DNA of 64,000 nt from Sphingomicrobium flavum (GCF_024721605.1 NZ_CP102630.1:744001-808000); one strand, 5' to 3'; positions 24,307 to 33,716 are shown, counted from the first letter of the stretch. The notes: generated by a model from the sequence alone, not told the origin. Numbers and translations: made by a program.

Positions 24307-26520
24307 ATGCCCCTTGCACTTCTTGCCGCAGCGACCCTTGCCATGACCCAGCCCGTTGAATCGCGCGAACTCACGCTGGAACGCGTCTTTGCCAGTCCTT
24401 CACTGGACGGACAGAGCCCGCGCCAGGCGAAGATTGCGCCCGATGGGTCGCTCCTGACGGTGCTGCTGCCGCGCGAGGAGGACAAGGATCGTTACGATCT
24501 GTGGGCGCTGCCGGCCGATGGCGGCGAATGGCGGATGCTGCTCGACAGCGAGGAAGTGGGCACGGGCGCCGAATTGTCCGAGGCCGAGAAGATGCAGCGC
24601 GAACGCGCGCGCGTCGGAAGCCTCAAGGGCGTCATCAATTATCAGTGGACCGAGGATGGGCGCATCCTGGTGCCGCTCGACGGCGATCTGTATCTCGCCA
24701 CCGCAGAGGGCAGCGTCACGCGGCTGACCGATACGCCCGAGGGCGAACTCAACCCCGAGATCAGCCCGGACGGGGCCTATCTGTCCTTCGTGCGCGACCG
24801 GCGGCTGTTCGTCGGCGCGGTCGGCGGCGAGGTGAGCGCGATCACTCCGCTCGAGATCGAGGATACGGTGCATTGGGGCGAGGCGGAATTCGTCGCGCAG
24901 GAAGAAATGAGCCGCAGCACCGGCTATTGGTGGAGCCCGGGCGATGCACGGATCGCGGTGCAGCGCTTCGATGAAAGCCCGGTGGGCATCGTGACCCGCA
25001 CCTCGATCGGTGCGGAGGGCACGTCCACCTTCAACCAGCGCTATCCCGCTGCCGGCACCGACAATGTGCTGGTGGAATTGTGGGTGATGGATCCCGATGG
25101 CGCTAACCGCGTGAAGGTCGATCTGGGCGAAGAAACTGACATCTATCTCGCGCGCGTCAACTGGTCGGCGGACGGCTCCAAGCTGTTCGTGCAGCGCCAG
25201 AATCGCGAGCAGACCGTGCTCGACATGCTGGAAGTCGATCCGGCGACGGGGGAAAGCCGGATCCTGTTCACGCAAAATGCAACAGAGGGCCATTGGACCA
25301 ACCTGTCCGATGCCTACAAATTCCTCGAGGACGGGTCGCTGATCTGGTGGTCCGAAAGCGACGGGTTCGGCCATCTCTACCGCCTCGACGGTGCGGGCAA
25401 TTGGCGCCAGCTCACCAGAGGCGACTGGGTCGTCAGCGGGCTCGAGGGCGTCGACCAGAAAGCAGGGCGGCTTTATTTCACCGGCAATCGCGACGATGTG
25501 CGCGAAATGCAGCTTTATGCGCTCGATTATCTGGTCGATGGCGCGCAGCCGGTGATGCTGACCGCGCCCGGTTTTTCGCACGGCGTCACCATGAACAAGG
25601 ATGCGACCCGCGCGATCATCTCGCGCTCTTCGCCCAGCCAGCCGACGCAGGTCTATTTCGCCGATGCCAATGGCCGGCGGATTGCCTGGCTGGAGGAAAA
25701 TGCGCTGGACGATACGCATCCTTATGCGCCCTACCTCGCCAGCCATGAGGAAAGCCGCTTCGGCACCATCATGTCGCCCGACGGGGTCGAGCTGCATTAT
25801 GAAATGATCCTGCCGCCCGACATGGAGCCGGGCAAACGCTATCCGGTCTTCTTCCAGCATTATGGCGGCCCGCACGTGCAGACGGTGCGGCACAGCTGGG
25901 GCGGGGCACTGAAGCAGTGGATCGTCGATCAGGGCTATATCTGGTTTCAGCTCGACAATCGCGGCTCGGACAATCGCGGGGTCGAGTTTGAAAAGCGCAT
26001 CTATCGCGCGATGGGCGGCATCGAGGTGGATGACCAGCGCGTGGGGGCAGAGTGGCTCAAAGAGCTGGATTATGTCGATGGCGAGCGGATCGCGACCTAT
26101 GGCTGGTCCTATGGCGGATATATGACGCTGAAAATGCTGGCGGCCGATCCGGGCCTTTATGCGGCGGGCGTTTCGGGTGCGCCGGTGTCCAAGTGGGAGC
26201 TGTACGACACCCATTATACCGAACGCTACATGGGCGATCCGCGCGAAGTGCAGGAAGCCTATGACAAGGCCTCGACCTTCTACAAGTTCGAGCAGATCGA
26301 CGATCCGCTGCTGCTGATCCACGGGATGAGCGATGACAATGTGGTGCTCGACAACTCAACCACCATGGCCGCCGTGCTGCAGAAGGAAGCGATCCCTTTC
26401 CAGATGATGTTCTATCCCGGGCAGGCGCATGGCGTGCGCGGGCCCAAGATCAGCGTGCATCTATGGACCACCATCATGGACTTCCTCGCCACCAGCGGCG
26501 TTCCGGGCGGTCCGCGTTGA
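24307..26520 (+). CDS. S9 family peptidase (dipeptidyl-peptidase IV type), exported
   Basis: Serine peptidase that removes N-terminal dipeptides, usually after proline. The 737-residue protein has a signal peptide (MPLALLAAATLAMTQPVESR), a beta-propeller to about 470 and an alpha/beta-hydrolase domain. The triad is Ser601 (GWSYGGYMT), Asp676 or Asp677 (HGMSDDNV) and His708 (GQAHGVRG). EEMSRSTGYWWSPGDARIAV in the propeller carries the substrate N-terminus-binding glutamates of DPP-IV. GGAGGAA before the ATG at 24307 sets the start. It is probably periplasmic and feeds peptide uptake. Confidence 0.93.
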   Translation: MPLALLAAATLAMTQPVESRELTLERVFASPSLDGQSPRQAKIAPDGSLLTVLLPREEDKDRYDLWALPADGGEWRMLLDSEEVGTGAELSEAEKMQRERARVGSLKGVINYQWTEDGRILVPLDGDLYLATAEGSVTRLTDTPEGELNPEISPDGAYLSFVRDRRLFVGAVGGEVSAITPLEIEDTVHWGEAEFVAQEEMSRSTGYWWSPGDARIAVQRFDESPVGIVTRTSIGAEGTSTFNQRYPAAGTDNVLVELWVMDPDGANRVKVDLGEETDIYLARVNWSADGSKLFVQRQNREQTVLDMLEVDPATGESRILFTQNATEGHWTNLSDAYKFLEDGSLIWWSESDGFGHLYRLDGAGNWRQLTRGDWVVSGLEGVDQKAGRLYFTGNRDDVREMQLYALDYLVDGAQPVMLTAPGFSHGVTMNKDATRAIISRSSPSQPTQVYFADANGRRIAWLEENALDDTHPYAPYLASHEESRFGTIMSPDGVELHYEMILPPDMEPGKRYPVFFQHYGGPHVQTVRHSWGGALKQWIVDQGYIWFQLDNRGSDNRGVEFEKRIYRAMGGIEVDDQRVGAEWLKELDYVDGERIATYGWSYGGYMTLKMLAADPGLYAAGVSGAPVSKWELYDTHYTERYMGDPREVQEAYDKASTFYKFEQIDDPLLLIHGMSDDNVVLDNSTTMAAVLQKEAIPFQMMFYPGQAHGVRGPKISVHLWTTIMDFLATSGVPGGPR

Positions 26521-26573
26521 CTTATGGCGCGGGGTGACTACCTCGCGCACAAGCATTTTTTGAAGGACATATG

Positions 26574-27599
26574 ATGGGTTATAAGGTCGTCGTGGTCGGC
26601 GCGACAGGCAATGTCGGGCGCGAAATCCTCTCCATCCTGGAAGAGCGCAAATTTCCCTATGACGAGCTGGCGGCGGTGGCCTCGAGCCGCTCGGCCGGCG
26701 AGCGCATCGACATTGGCGACAGCGGCAAGGAAGTGAAGGTCCGCAATATCGAGCATTTCGATTTTGAGGGCTGGGATATTGCGCTGTTCGCGGCGGGATC
26801 GGCGGTGTCGAAGCAATATGCCGACAAAGCGGCGCGCGCGGGCTGCACGGTGATCGACAATTCATCGCTGTTCCGCATGGATCCGGACGTTCCGCTGATC
26901 GTGCCCGAGGTGAACCCCGAGGCGATCGACGGCTATCGTGCGCGCAATATCATCGCCAATCCCAATTGCTCGACCGCGCAGATGGTGGTGGCATTGAAGC
27001 CGCTGCACGACAAGGCGCGGATCAAGCGGGTGGTGATCGCGACGTACCAGTCGGTCTCCGGCGCGGGCAAGGGTGGGATGGACGAACTGTTCAGCCAGAG
27101 CCGCGATATCTTCGTCGGCGATCCGGCAGAACCGCAGGTCTTCACCAAGCAGATCGCCTTCAACGTCATTCCCCATATCGACGACTTCCTGGAAGACGGT
27201 TCGACCAAGGAAGAATGGAAGCTGGTGGTCGAGACCAAGAAGATCCTCGACCCCAAGATCAAGGTCAGCGCGACCTGCGTGCGGGTGCCGGTGTTCGTAG
27301 GCCATTCCGAAGCCATCAATATCGAATTCGAGGAAGAGATCAGCGCCGAGGAAGCGCAGAAGATATTGCGCGAAAGCCCGGGCGTCATGCTGGTCGATAA
27401 GCGCCAGGACGAAGGCTATGTCACCCCGATCGAATGTGTCGGCGATTATGCGACCTTCGTCTCGCGCGTGCGGGAGGATCCGACGGTCGATAGCGGCCTG
27501 TCGCTGTGGTGCGTGTCGGACAATCTGCGCAAGGGCGCGGCATTGAACGCAGTGCAGATCGCCGAACTGCTCGGCCGGCGGCATTTGCAGAAGGCATGA
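26574..27599 (+). CDS. asd: Aspartate-semialdehyde dehydrogenase
   Basis: Reduces aspartyl phosphate to aspartate semialdehyde, the branch point to lysine/diaminopimelate, threonine and methionine. The 341-residue protein has the NADP-binding VVGATGNVGREIL at the start and the active cysteine in NPNCSTAQM. TYQSVSGAGKGGMDEL and RVPVFVGHSEAI are also typical. Two adjacent ATGs (26571, 26574) are possible, and AAGGA at 26563-26567 is better spaced for the second. Its stop overlaps the acetyltransferase start (ATGA). Confidence 0.96.
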   Translation: MGYKVVVVGATGNVGREILSILEERKFPYDELAAVASSRSAGERIDIGDSGKEVKVRNIEHFDFEGWDIALFAAGSAVSKQYADKAARAGCTVIDNSSLFRMDPDVPLIVPEVNPEAIDGYRARNIIANPNCSTAQMVVALKPLHDKARIKRVVIATYQSVSGAGKGGMDELFSQSRDIFVGDPAEPQVFTKQIAFNVIPHIDDFLEDGSTKEEWKLVVETKKILDPKIKVSATCVRVPVFVGHSEAINIEFEEEISAEEAQKILRESPGVMLVDKRQDEGYVTPIECVGDYATFVSRVREDPTVDSGLSLWCVSDNLRKGAALNAVQIAELLGRRHLQKA

Positions 27600-28021
27600 G
27601 CGGACGCATCATTCCCTGGCCTGAGGGTCTTGTCGTCGATGACGATAGTGCCGGCGAGTTCGCACCCGCCATCAATGCGCTCAACGATAGCGAGCAGGTT
27701 CCGCCCTGGTGCAGTTACGTGCTGATGGCAGACGAAATGCCGGTGGCGATGGGTGGCTTCAAGTCGGCGCCAAGCGATGAGGGTTCGGTCGAACTGGGCT
27801 ATCTCACTTTTGCGCCCTTTCGGGGGCTCGGGCATGCGACGCAATTGGCGCAAGGGCTGCTCGACATTGCGCGCGAGGAGGGGCTGAGGTCGGTCACTGC
27901 GCAGACATTGCCGCAGGCCAATGCCTCCACACGCATTCTGGACAAGTGCGGGTTCGAACGTGATGGCGAGGCGGTGGACGATGATATCGGCACAGCCTGG
28001 GCATGGCGGCTGGAGCTTTGA
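27596..28021 (+). CDS. GNAT-family N-acetyltransferase
   Basis: A 141-residue acetyl-CoA-dependent transferase. The acetyl-CoA site is FRGLGHATQLAQGLLDIA, followed by ANASTRILDKCGFERDGEAV, the usual C-terminal half of the fold. Substrate unknown. It is translationally coupled to asd at 27596-27599 and is the second gene of a four-gene run (asd, acetyltransferase, small membrane protein, isomerase). Confidence 0.88.
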   Translation: MSGRIIPWPEGLVVDDDSAGEFAPAINALNDSEQVPPWCSYVLMADEMPVAMGGFKSAPSDEGSVELGYLTFAPFRGLGHATQLAQGLLDIAREEGLRSVTAQTLPQANASTRILDKCGFERDGEAVDDDIGTAWAWRLEL

Positions 28022-28025
28022 TGAC

Positions 28026-28346
28026 ATGACGACCGAGCGCTATCAGCCGCCGCGCGATCCGTTCGAGGGCGCGCGGGCCGCGACCGGGGTGCTGGCGCTC
28101 GAATTGCTGCGGCGCTGGGCGCGGCGCTGGCTGATCTGGCTGCCCATCGCCTATCTGATCGGCGTGGTGGCGACCGATCTCAACTGGATTTTCTGGATCG
28201 CGCTTGGTGCCGGCGGGCTCTCGCTCGCCATTCGGCTCTTGTTTGTCACCTTCATTCGTCGCAAGCTCCCCAAGGGCACGCCGGGGCCGATCGACGTTGA
28301 GGGGGAAAGCGTGACCATCGATTTGGACAGGATCGAACGCCGATGA
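28026..28346 (+). CDS. Small two-helix membrane protein, unknown function
   Basis: A 106-residue protein with two predicted membrane helices (about 34-50, LIWLPIAYLIGVVATDL, and 52-72, WIFWIALGAGGLSLAIRLLFV), flanked by basic residues. The C-terminal tail ends in DVEGESVTIDLDRIER. I recognise no family. It lies four bases after the acetyltransferase and overlaps the next gene by ATGA (28343-28346), so all are probably co-translated. Confidence 0.75.
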   Translation: MTTERYQPPRDPFEGARAATGVLALELLRRWARRWLIWLPIAYLIGVVATDLNWIFWIALGAGGLSLAIRLLFVTFIRRKLPKGTPGPIDVEGESVTIDLDRIERR

Positions 28347-28990
28347 CGCTCAAGGCCGATCTGTTCTGGTCCTGCCGCAGTCCGTACAGCTATATCGCGG
28401 TGCCACGCTATCGCGCGCTGGTGGCCGAGCATGACCTGGAAATCAGGCTGCGCCCGGTGCTGCCGATCGCGATCCGCGAGCCCGACTTTTTCGAAAAACG
28501 GCATCCCAACTGGCTGCGCTACACGCTGACCGATGTGATCCGGCTGGCGACTTATCACGGCATGCCGATTTCGATGCCGCAGCCCGACCCCATCATTCAG
28601 GACCTGGAGACGCGCGAGATCGCCGAGGAACAGCCCCATGTGCACCGCCTGACGCGTCTGGTGCAGGCCGCGGCGCGGATGGGCAAGGGGCTCGATTATG
28701 CCGCCGAGATGGGGCGCATCATCTGGGGCGGAACCAAGGATTGGCACGAAGGCAGCGCGATCGACTATGCGGCCGCGCGCTGCAATATCGATCCCGCCGA
28801 GCTCAACCGCATGGTGCAGCGCGACGAGGACGGGTTGGACCGCGAAATCGAGGCCAATGCGATCCTGCTGGAGGAATCGGGCCATTGGGGCGTGCCGACC
28901 TTCGTGTTCGACGGCGAGGCCTTTTTCGGCCAGGATCGGGTCGAGCTCGCCCAGTGGCGGATGGAACGCGCGGGCCTCAAGCAGCGCTGA
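28343..28990 (+). CDS. DsbA-fold 2-hydroxychromene-2-carboxylate isomerase-like protein
   Basis: A 215-residue thioredoxin-fold protein of the kappa-class glutathione transferase group. The N-terminal FWSCRSPYSYIAV (8-20) has the SPYSY serine motif used by chromene-carboxylate isomerases in aromatic degradation. The cis-proline loop is HWGVPTFVFDGEAFFGQDR. The nearby Cys11 is unusual for the isomerase and could give thiol chemistry. No other aromatic-degradation genes are in the window, so the true substrate is open. Confidence 0.8.
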   Translation: MTLKADLFWSCRSPYSYIAVPRYRALVAEHDLEIRLRPVLPIAIREPDFFEKRHPNWLRYTLTDVIRLATYHGMPISMPQPDPIIQDLETREIAEEQPHVHRLTRLVQAAARMGKGLDYAAEMGRIIWGGTKDWHEGSAIDYAAARCNIDPAELNRMVQRDEDGLDREIEANAILLEESGHWGVPTFVFDGEAFFGQDRVELAQWRMERAGLKQR

Positions 28991-29656
28991 TCAATCGCCC
29001 GAGGCGGACCAGTAGCGGTAGAGGCTTTCGCGCACGAAGCGCAGCTTCATGTGGTTTTCCTCTTCCATCTTGTTGCCTTCGAGCGCGGCAATCTCCCCCA
29101 ATTCATAAAGCATGTGCCGCTTGAACGGGTCGGAGACGCGGCTCTGGATGAAGGTGATGGCGACCAGGCGCTCGCCCTTCGTCACCTCGGTCACTTCATG
29201 CAGCGCGTTGGAGGGATAGACGATGGCTTCGCCGGGCTTGAGCTTGAAGTCGATGCTGGCTTCACCCAGCCAGACGCGCAGCGCGCCGCCCTCATATTCG
29301 TCGGGATCGTTGAGGAAGACGGTGCAGGAGAGATCCGAGCGCACGATGCCCTTGGGCAATTGCAGATAGGCCGCATCGCCATGCGTGCCATATTTCATGC
29401 CCTTTTGATATTTGGCCATCAGTGGCGGTGCGAGCGCGGTGGCGAAGGTGAATTCCATGAATTCAGGACTGCGCAGCATGGCATCGCGCACCATGGCGGA
29501 GGATTGTTCATAAGCCTGCGCGTCGTGCAGCTGCAGATTCTGCTTTGCCGTATTGGCGGGATTGGTGATCTTGCCATCGACAAAGGGCGCCTTGGCGGCG
29601 ATCTGGCGCAGCTGCGCGATTTCGGCAGGCTCGAGCAGTGGAAGGATCCTGTACAT
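28991..29656 (-). CDS. PKHD-type Fe(II)/2-oxoglutarate hydroxylase (PiuC/YbiX family)
   Basis: A 221-residue dioxygenase. The iron ligands are His92 and Asp94 (YGTHGDAAY) and His153 (NALHEVTEV), with Arg163 (GERLVAITFI) for 2-oxoglutarate. FVDGKITNPANTAKQNLQL near the start is typical of the family. The canonical motif is closer to YGDHVDNA, so GTHGDAA is a slight variant. PiuC relatives are often linked to iron-siderophore receptors. The ATG at 29654-29656 is preferred to a TTG two codons upstream. Convergent with the isomerase gene. Confidence 0.9.
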   Translation of the reverse strand: MYRILPLLEPAEIAQLRQIAAKAPFVDGKITNPANTAKQNLQLHDAQAYEQSSAMVRDAMLRSPEFMEFTFATALAPPLMAKYQKGMKYGTHGDAAYLQLPKGIVRSDLSCTVFLNDPDEYEGGALRVWLGEASIDFKLKPGEAIVYPSNALHEVTEVTKGERLVAITFIQSRVSDPFKRHMLYELGEIAALEGNKMEEENHMKLRFVRESLYRYWSASGD

Positions 29657-29703
29657 GGCCAAGACCCTTGCCGTCAGTCGCGCGCCAAGGCAAGGCGTGG
29701 CGC

Positions 29704-29895
29704 ATGATCGATCCTGAATTGCGCGAACGATTGCAGGCCTGGGGCGTGCGCTGGCTTATCGGCGGTTTCATTGTCTGGTTCTTCATCTGGATGTATCCCC
29801 AATATGGCGCCATCATCTGGATCGTCGGCGGGGTGGCCTTTGGCAGCCTGGCCGCGATGATCGCGGCGCATTACCTCTTGAGGAAGAAAAAATGA
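29704..29895 (+). CDS. Small two-helix membrane protein
   Basis: A 63-residue protein with two hydrophobic helices (WLIGGFIVWFFIWMYP and IIWIVGGVAFGSLAAMIAAHYLL) and a KKK end, expected in the inner membrane. No family recognised. It is divergent from the hydroxylase gene, and its stop overlaps the start of the next gene (ATGA at 29892-29895). Confidence 0.7.
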   Translation: MIDPELRERLQAWGVRWLIGGFIVWFFIWMYPQYGAIIWIVGGVAFGSLAAMIAAHYLLRKKK

Positions 29896-30662
29896 GCGCG
29901 GTGGAGACGCATTATTGGCAGGCGTCCGACGGGATCGAGCTGTCATGGCGCGCCATGGGCGAGGCCGCTGCGCGCCCGGTGATCCTGGTGCACGGCCTGT
30001 TTTCGGACGCCAACACCAACTGGATAAAATATGGCCATGCCGGCCAGCTGGCGGAGGCGGGCTTTCGCGTCATCATGCCCGATCTACGCGCGCATGGCCT
30101 GTCGGAGCGGTCGCACAATCCCGATCATTATCCCGATGGCGTGCTGGGCCGCGACCTGGTGGAGCTGGTCGAGCGCCTCAGCCTTGGCGATGGCGAATAT
30201 GATCTTGGCGGCTTTTCGCTGGGTGCGCGCACCACGGTGCAGGGGGTGGGCCGGGGATTGAAGCCGCGCCGTGCCATTCTGTCGGGCATGGGACTGCAGG
30301 GGCTGACCGGATGGGACCGGCGCCAGGCCTTTTTCATCGAGGCGATCGACAATTTCGATACGGTCAAGCGCGGCGATCCGCATTTCCTGGCGGCAAGCTT
30401 CATGAAGACGATGGGGATCGATCGTATCGCGGCGCGGCTACTGCTGCCCAGCTTCACCGATGCCAAGGCGCAATGGCTGGATGAATTCACCATGCCGACC
30501 GCCATCATCTGCGGGACCGAGGACCAGGATAACGGGTCGGCCGAGGCGCTGGTCGATGCTCTGCCCGATGCCGAATATTTGCCCATTCCCGGCACGCATA
30601 TGTCGAGCGTGACGACGAAGGATCTGGGCGCGGCGCTGGTCGCCTTCCTCAGCCGCGCCTAG
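29892..30662 (+). CDS. Alpha/beta-fold hydrolase
   Basis: A 256-residue cytoplasmic hydrolase. The oxyanion-hole HG is at 34-35 (ILVHGLFSD), the nucleophile elbow is GFSLG (107-111, Ser109), the acid is in CGTEDQD and the histidine in PGTHMSS. Substrate cannot be inferred. It is coupled to the small membrane protein before it, and its 3' end overlaps the convergent sulfotransferase-like gene by 14 bases. Confidence 0.88.
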   Translation: MSAVETHYWQASDGIELSWRAMGEAAARPVILVHGLFSDANTNWIKYGHAGQLAEAGFRVIMPDLRAHGLSERSHNPDHYPDGVLGRDLVELVERLSLGDGEYDLGGFSLGARTTVQGVGRGLKPRRAILSGMGLQGLTGWDRRQAFFIEAIDNFDTVKRGDPHFLAASFMKTMGIDRIAARLLLPSFTDAKAQWLDEFTMPTAIICGTEDQDNGSAEALVDALPDAEYLPIPGTHMSSVTTKDLGAALVAFLSRA

Positions 30663-31662
30663 CCAGCGCCGATCCCAGCAAGGCCGAGCGGGCGGCCATC
30701 GCCTCGAGCCAGGAGAGCGCCTCGGCGATGGGCGCGGCCTCGTAGCGGCGGACTTCTTCCAGATGCTGGGCGCGCAGTTCGGGGCTGTAGGCATGCTCGC
30801 TCGCCTTGGAATAGCGGCTGATGAGCGGACCGGCGGCGATAGCTTGGCATTGCGCTTCATCGGCATCGGCGCCGAGCGCCTGTCCCAACCGGTGCAGCAC
30901 TTCAGGCAGTTGCTTCAGCGCCTGGTCGAATTCGAGCCAGATGGGCTGCAGGTCGGCACGCGCGCCCGCGGCATGTTCGAGCGTCATCATCTCGCAGGCC
31001 CAGGTTTCGGCGGCCAGCAGCGCATCGCCGCGCCTTTCGATGGGATCGCCAATGGCGAGCCCCATCGCTTCCATGCGCTGGCGACGGTGGGGGGCCATGA
31101 TGCGGATTTCCTGCGGGGAATTGGGGCCGGCGAGGATCGTCTCGATATAGCGGCGTGGTTCGGAATAGAGCAGGATCGCGCGGCTGCCTTGACCGGGCAG
31201 GGTGTCGGCGAGGACCGAGGCGAAACTGGTCGCCTTGACGAGCGCGCGCTGACCGGGCGCGAAAGTGCGCGACAACAGACGGCGCACCGTCGGCAGGCGC
31301 TCGCTGCGATGAGGCTCGCCCAGCAAGGCGACATCGCGCAGCAATTGCGGTTCGCGGATCGACAATATGCCGTCCAACTCTCCCAACATACGCGCGATCA
31401 GGGTCGAGCCGACATGGCCGATATGAAAGAGATAGGCCGCGTCATCGCGCTCGACCAGGCTTGCCGCCTCCTGCGCCAGGGCCCAAGAGGCGATGCTGAA
31501 GGGCTTGCCGTCAACGAACATGCGATCGTCGAGAAAGCTGGCGTCGCGATAGGTGGCGGCGTCCATCTCGGTAAAGCGGGCCAGCATGCGATTGGGTTCG
31601 TGCGACTGGAGGAGCCAGCGCGCGTCACGGGCGATGACCGAAGCTGTTGGGGTCTCGTTCAT
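30649..31662 (-). CDS. Sulfotransferase-like P-loop protein
   Basis: A 337-residue protein. FHIGHVGSTLIARML (about residues 79-93) looks like the phosphosulfate-binding loop of sulfotransferases, where a hydrophobic strand is followed by GST and a helix. The later LVKATSFASVL and AILLYSEPRRYIETIL would be the second strand and 3'-phosphate motif. The match to known sulfotransferases is partial, so nucleotide and substrate are inferred. In sphingomonads such genes tend to lie near TonB receptors and hydroxylases, and both are in this region. Confidence 0.55.
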   Translation of the reverse strand: MNETPTASVIARDARWLLQSHEPNRMLARFTEMDAATYRDASFLDDRMFVDGKPFSIASWALAQEAASLVERDDAAYLFHIGHVGSTLIARMLGELDGILSIREPQLLRDVALLGEPHRSERLPTVRRLLSRTFAPGQRALVKATSFASVLADTLPGQGSRAILLYSEPRRYIETILAGPNSPQEIRIMAPHRRQRMEAMGLAIGDPIERRGDALLAAETWACEMMTLEHAAGARADLQPIWLEFDQALKQLPEVLHRLGQALGADADEAQCQAIAAGPLISRYSKASEHAYSPELRAQHLEEVRRYEAAPIAEALSWLEAMAARSALLGSALARRG

Positions 31663-31802
31663 GATCGCCGCCTTAGCCTTGCCGCGCGTGCTTCGCCAGT
31701 CGGGGCTGCGGCGGGCCCAGTTGATTTCGGGTGGGAAAGGTCACATTGTCCGCCGCGCAGAATGAAGGCGCTCGCCGCGTGTCATTTCAGGAGAGTATCA
31801 CC

Positions 31803-33635
31803 GTGAAAATTCGTATTACCGCTGTCTCGCTGGCCGCCCTGGCCATGGCAAGCTTTTCGCCCGCTTATTCGGCCCAGATGGATCATCCGCTCAGCGCCGA
31901 AGGCGCCAAGGCCTTCGTCGAGGAAGTCGAGGCCGAAATGCTCGAGCTGTCCGACATTGGCGGGCGCGCCCAGTGGGTCAATTCGACCTATATCAATGAG
32001 GATACCGACAAGCTGGCAGCCTATTTCGGCACGATCTTCACCGAAAAGGGCGTCGAATATGCCACCAAGGCCGCCAAATATGCCGAAGTGGACGGATTGG
32101 ATGCCGACACGCGGCGCAAGCTCAACATCATGCGCGGCGGGTTGACGCTGGCGGCGCCGACGACGCCGGGCGCGGCGAAGGAACTCAATGACATCGCCAC
32201 CAGCCTCCAGTCGCAATATGGCAAGGGCAAGGCCACGCTCAACGGCGAGGACGTGCCCGGTAACGATGCCGAAGCCTTGATGGGCACGATTCGCGATCCC
32301 GAGCAATTGAAGCAGCTGTGGCAGAGCTGGCATGACAATGTCGGCGCGCCGATGAAGGATGACTATGCGCGCATGGTGGCGATCGCCAATGCCGGCGCGA
32401 AGGAGCTGGGCTATGACGATACGGGCGCGATGTGGCGCTCCAATTACGACATGAGCCCCGAAGAGTTTTCGGCCATGTACGACCGGCTGTGGAGCGAGGT
32501 CGAGCCGCTTTACAAGGACCTGCACTGCTATGTCCGCAGCGGACTGAATGCCTATTATGGCGACGCGGTGCAGAGCGACGAGGGCTATATCCGCGCCGAC
32601 CTGCTCGGCAACATGTGGGCGCAGGGCTGGGGCAATGTCTATGAGCTGGTGGCTCCCGAAGGTGCCGGCGATATCGGCTATGACCTGACCGAACTGCTCG
32701 TGGCAAACAATGTCGACCCGGTGGGCATCGCCCGCATTTCCGAGCGTTTCTATACCTCGATGGGTCTCGACCCGCTGCCCGCCAGCTTCTGGGAAAAGTC
32801 CCAGATCGTGCGCCCCGAAGGCCGCGAAGTGGTGTGCCATGCATCGGCCTGGAACCTCGATAATGTGGACGATCTGCGCATCAAGATGTGCACCAAGGTG
32901 AATGCCGACGATTTCGTCACCATGCACCACGAACTCGGCCACAATTATTATCAGCGGGCCTATAACAAGCAGCCCTATCTCTATTTGAATGGCGCCAATG
33001 ATGGTTTCCATGAAGCCATCGGCGATTTCGTCGCGCTGTCGGTGACGCCGCAATATCTGGTGCAGGTCGGCCTGCTCGATGAAAGCCGGGTGCCGAGCGA
33101 GGACAAGGATATCGGCCTGCTGCTCAACCAGGCGATGGACAAGGTCGCATTCCTGCCCTTCGGCCTGTTGGTCGACAAGTGGCGCTGGGGCGTCTTCGAC
33201 GGTTCGATCGCGCCCGAAAACTACAACCAGGCCTGGGTCGAGCTGAAGCAGCAATATCAGGGCGTGACTCCGCCGGTGGTGCGCGGTGCCGACGCCTTCG
33301 ATCCGGGTGCCAAATATCACATCCCGGGCAACACCCCTTATGCGCGCTACTTCCTGGCGCACATTTTGCAGTTCCAATTCTACAAGGCAGCCTGCGAGAC
33401 TGCCGGGTGGGAAGGGCCGCTGCACCGCTGCAGCTTCTATGGCAATGAAGAAGTGGGTCAGAAACTGAATGCGATGCTCGAAATGGGCGCGTCCAAGCCC
33501 TGGCCCGATGCGCTCGAGGCGTTCACCGGCACGCGGGAAATGTCGGCCGATGCGATGGTCGATTATTTCGCACCGCTGCAGGCGTGGATGAAGGAGCAGA
33601 ATGCGGGCAAGGATTGCGGGTGGCCCGAAGCCTAG
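31803..33635 (+). CDS. M2 family zinc metallopeptidase (ACE-like), exported
   Basis: Peptidyl-dipeptidase that removes C-terminal dipeptides. The 610-residue protein has a signal peptide (ITAVSLAALAMASFSPAYSA), the zinc motif HELGH (376-380) and the third ligand Glu404 (HEAIGDFVAL), 28 residues from the first histidine as in ACE. The start is taken as the GTG at 31803, with AGGAGA eight bases upstream. An open frame from 31731 has no signal sequence at its start. With the dipeptidyl-peptidase at 24.3 kb it suggests extracellular peptide use. Confidence 0.93.
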   Translation: MKIRITAVSLAALAMASFSPAYSAQMDHPLSAEGAKAFVEEVEAEMLELSDIGGRAQWVNSTYINEDTDKLAAYFGTIFTEKGVEYATKAAKYAEVDGLDADTRRKLNIMRGGLTLAAPTTPGAAKELNDIATSLQSQYGKGKATLNGEDVPGNDAEALMGTIRDPEQLKQLWQSWHDNVGAPMKDDYARMVAIANAGAKELGYDDTGAMWRSNYDMSPEEFSAMYDRLWSEVEPLYKDLHCYVRSGLNAYYGDAVQSDEGYIRADLLGNMWAQGWGNVYELVAPEGAGDIGYDLTELLVANNVDPVGIARISERFYTSMGLDPLPASFWEKSQIVRPEGREVVCHASAWNLDNVDDLRIKMCTKVNADDFVTMHHELGHNYYQRAYNKQPYLYLNGANDGFHEAIGDFVALSVTPQYLVQVGLLDESRVPSEDKDIGLLLNQAMDKVAFLPFGLLVDKWRWGVFDGSIAPENYNQAWVELKQQYQGVTPPVVRGADAFDPGAKYHIPGNTPYARYFLAHILQFQFYKAACETAGWEGPLHRCSFYGNEEVGQKLNAMLEMGASKPWPDALEAFTGTREMSADAMVDYFAPLQAWMKEQNAGKDCGWPEA

Positions 33636-33668
33636 ATCCGGTGAGATATCCGCAACGCTGAAACAAAA

Positions 33669-33694
33669 AAGGGCTCCCCGCTAGGGGAGCCCTT
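33669..33694. terminator. Bidirectional terminator
   Basis: AAGGGCTCCCC (33669-33679) pairs perfectly with GGGGAGCCCTT (33684-33694) around GCTA. On the minus strand TTTTTTGTTT follows, ideal for ending the gene at 33717. On the plus strand it ends the M2 peptidase transcript with a weaker T-run. Confidence 0.85.
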
Positions 33695-33716
33695 CCTCAT
33701 TGGCATGTCCGGTCGC

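Noticed and set aside
24400-26322. A 640-codon minus-strand frame across the dipeptidyl-peptidase
   Set aside because: Antisense shadow without domains; the plus strand has the full catalytic triad and signal peptide.
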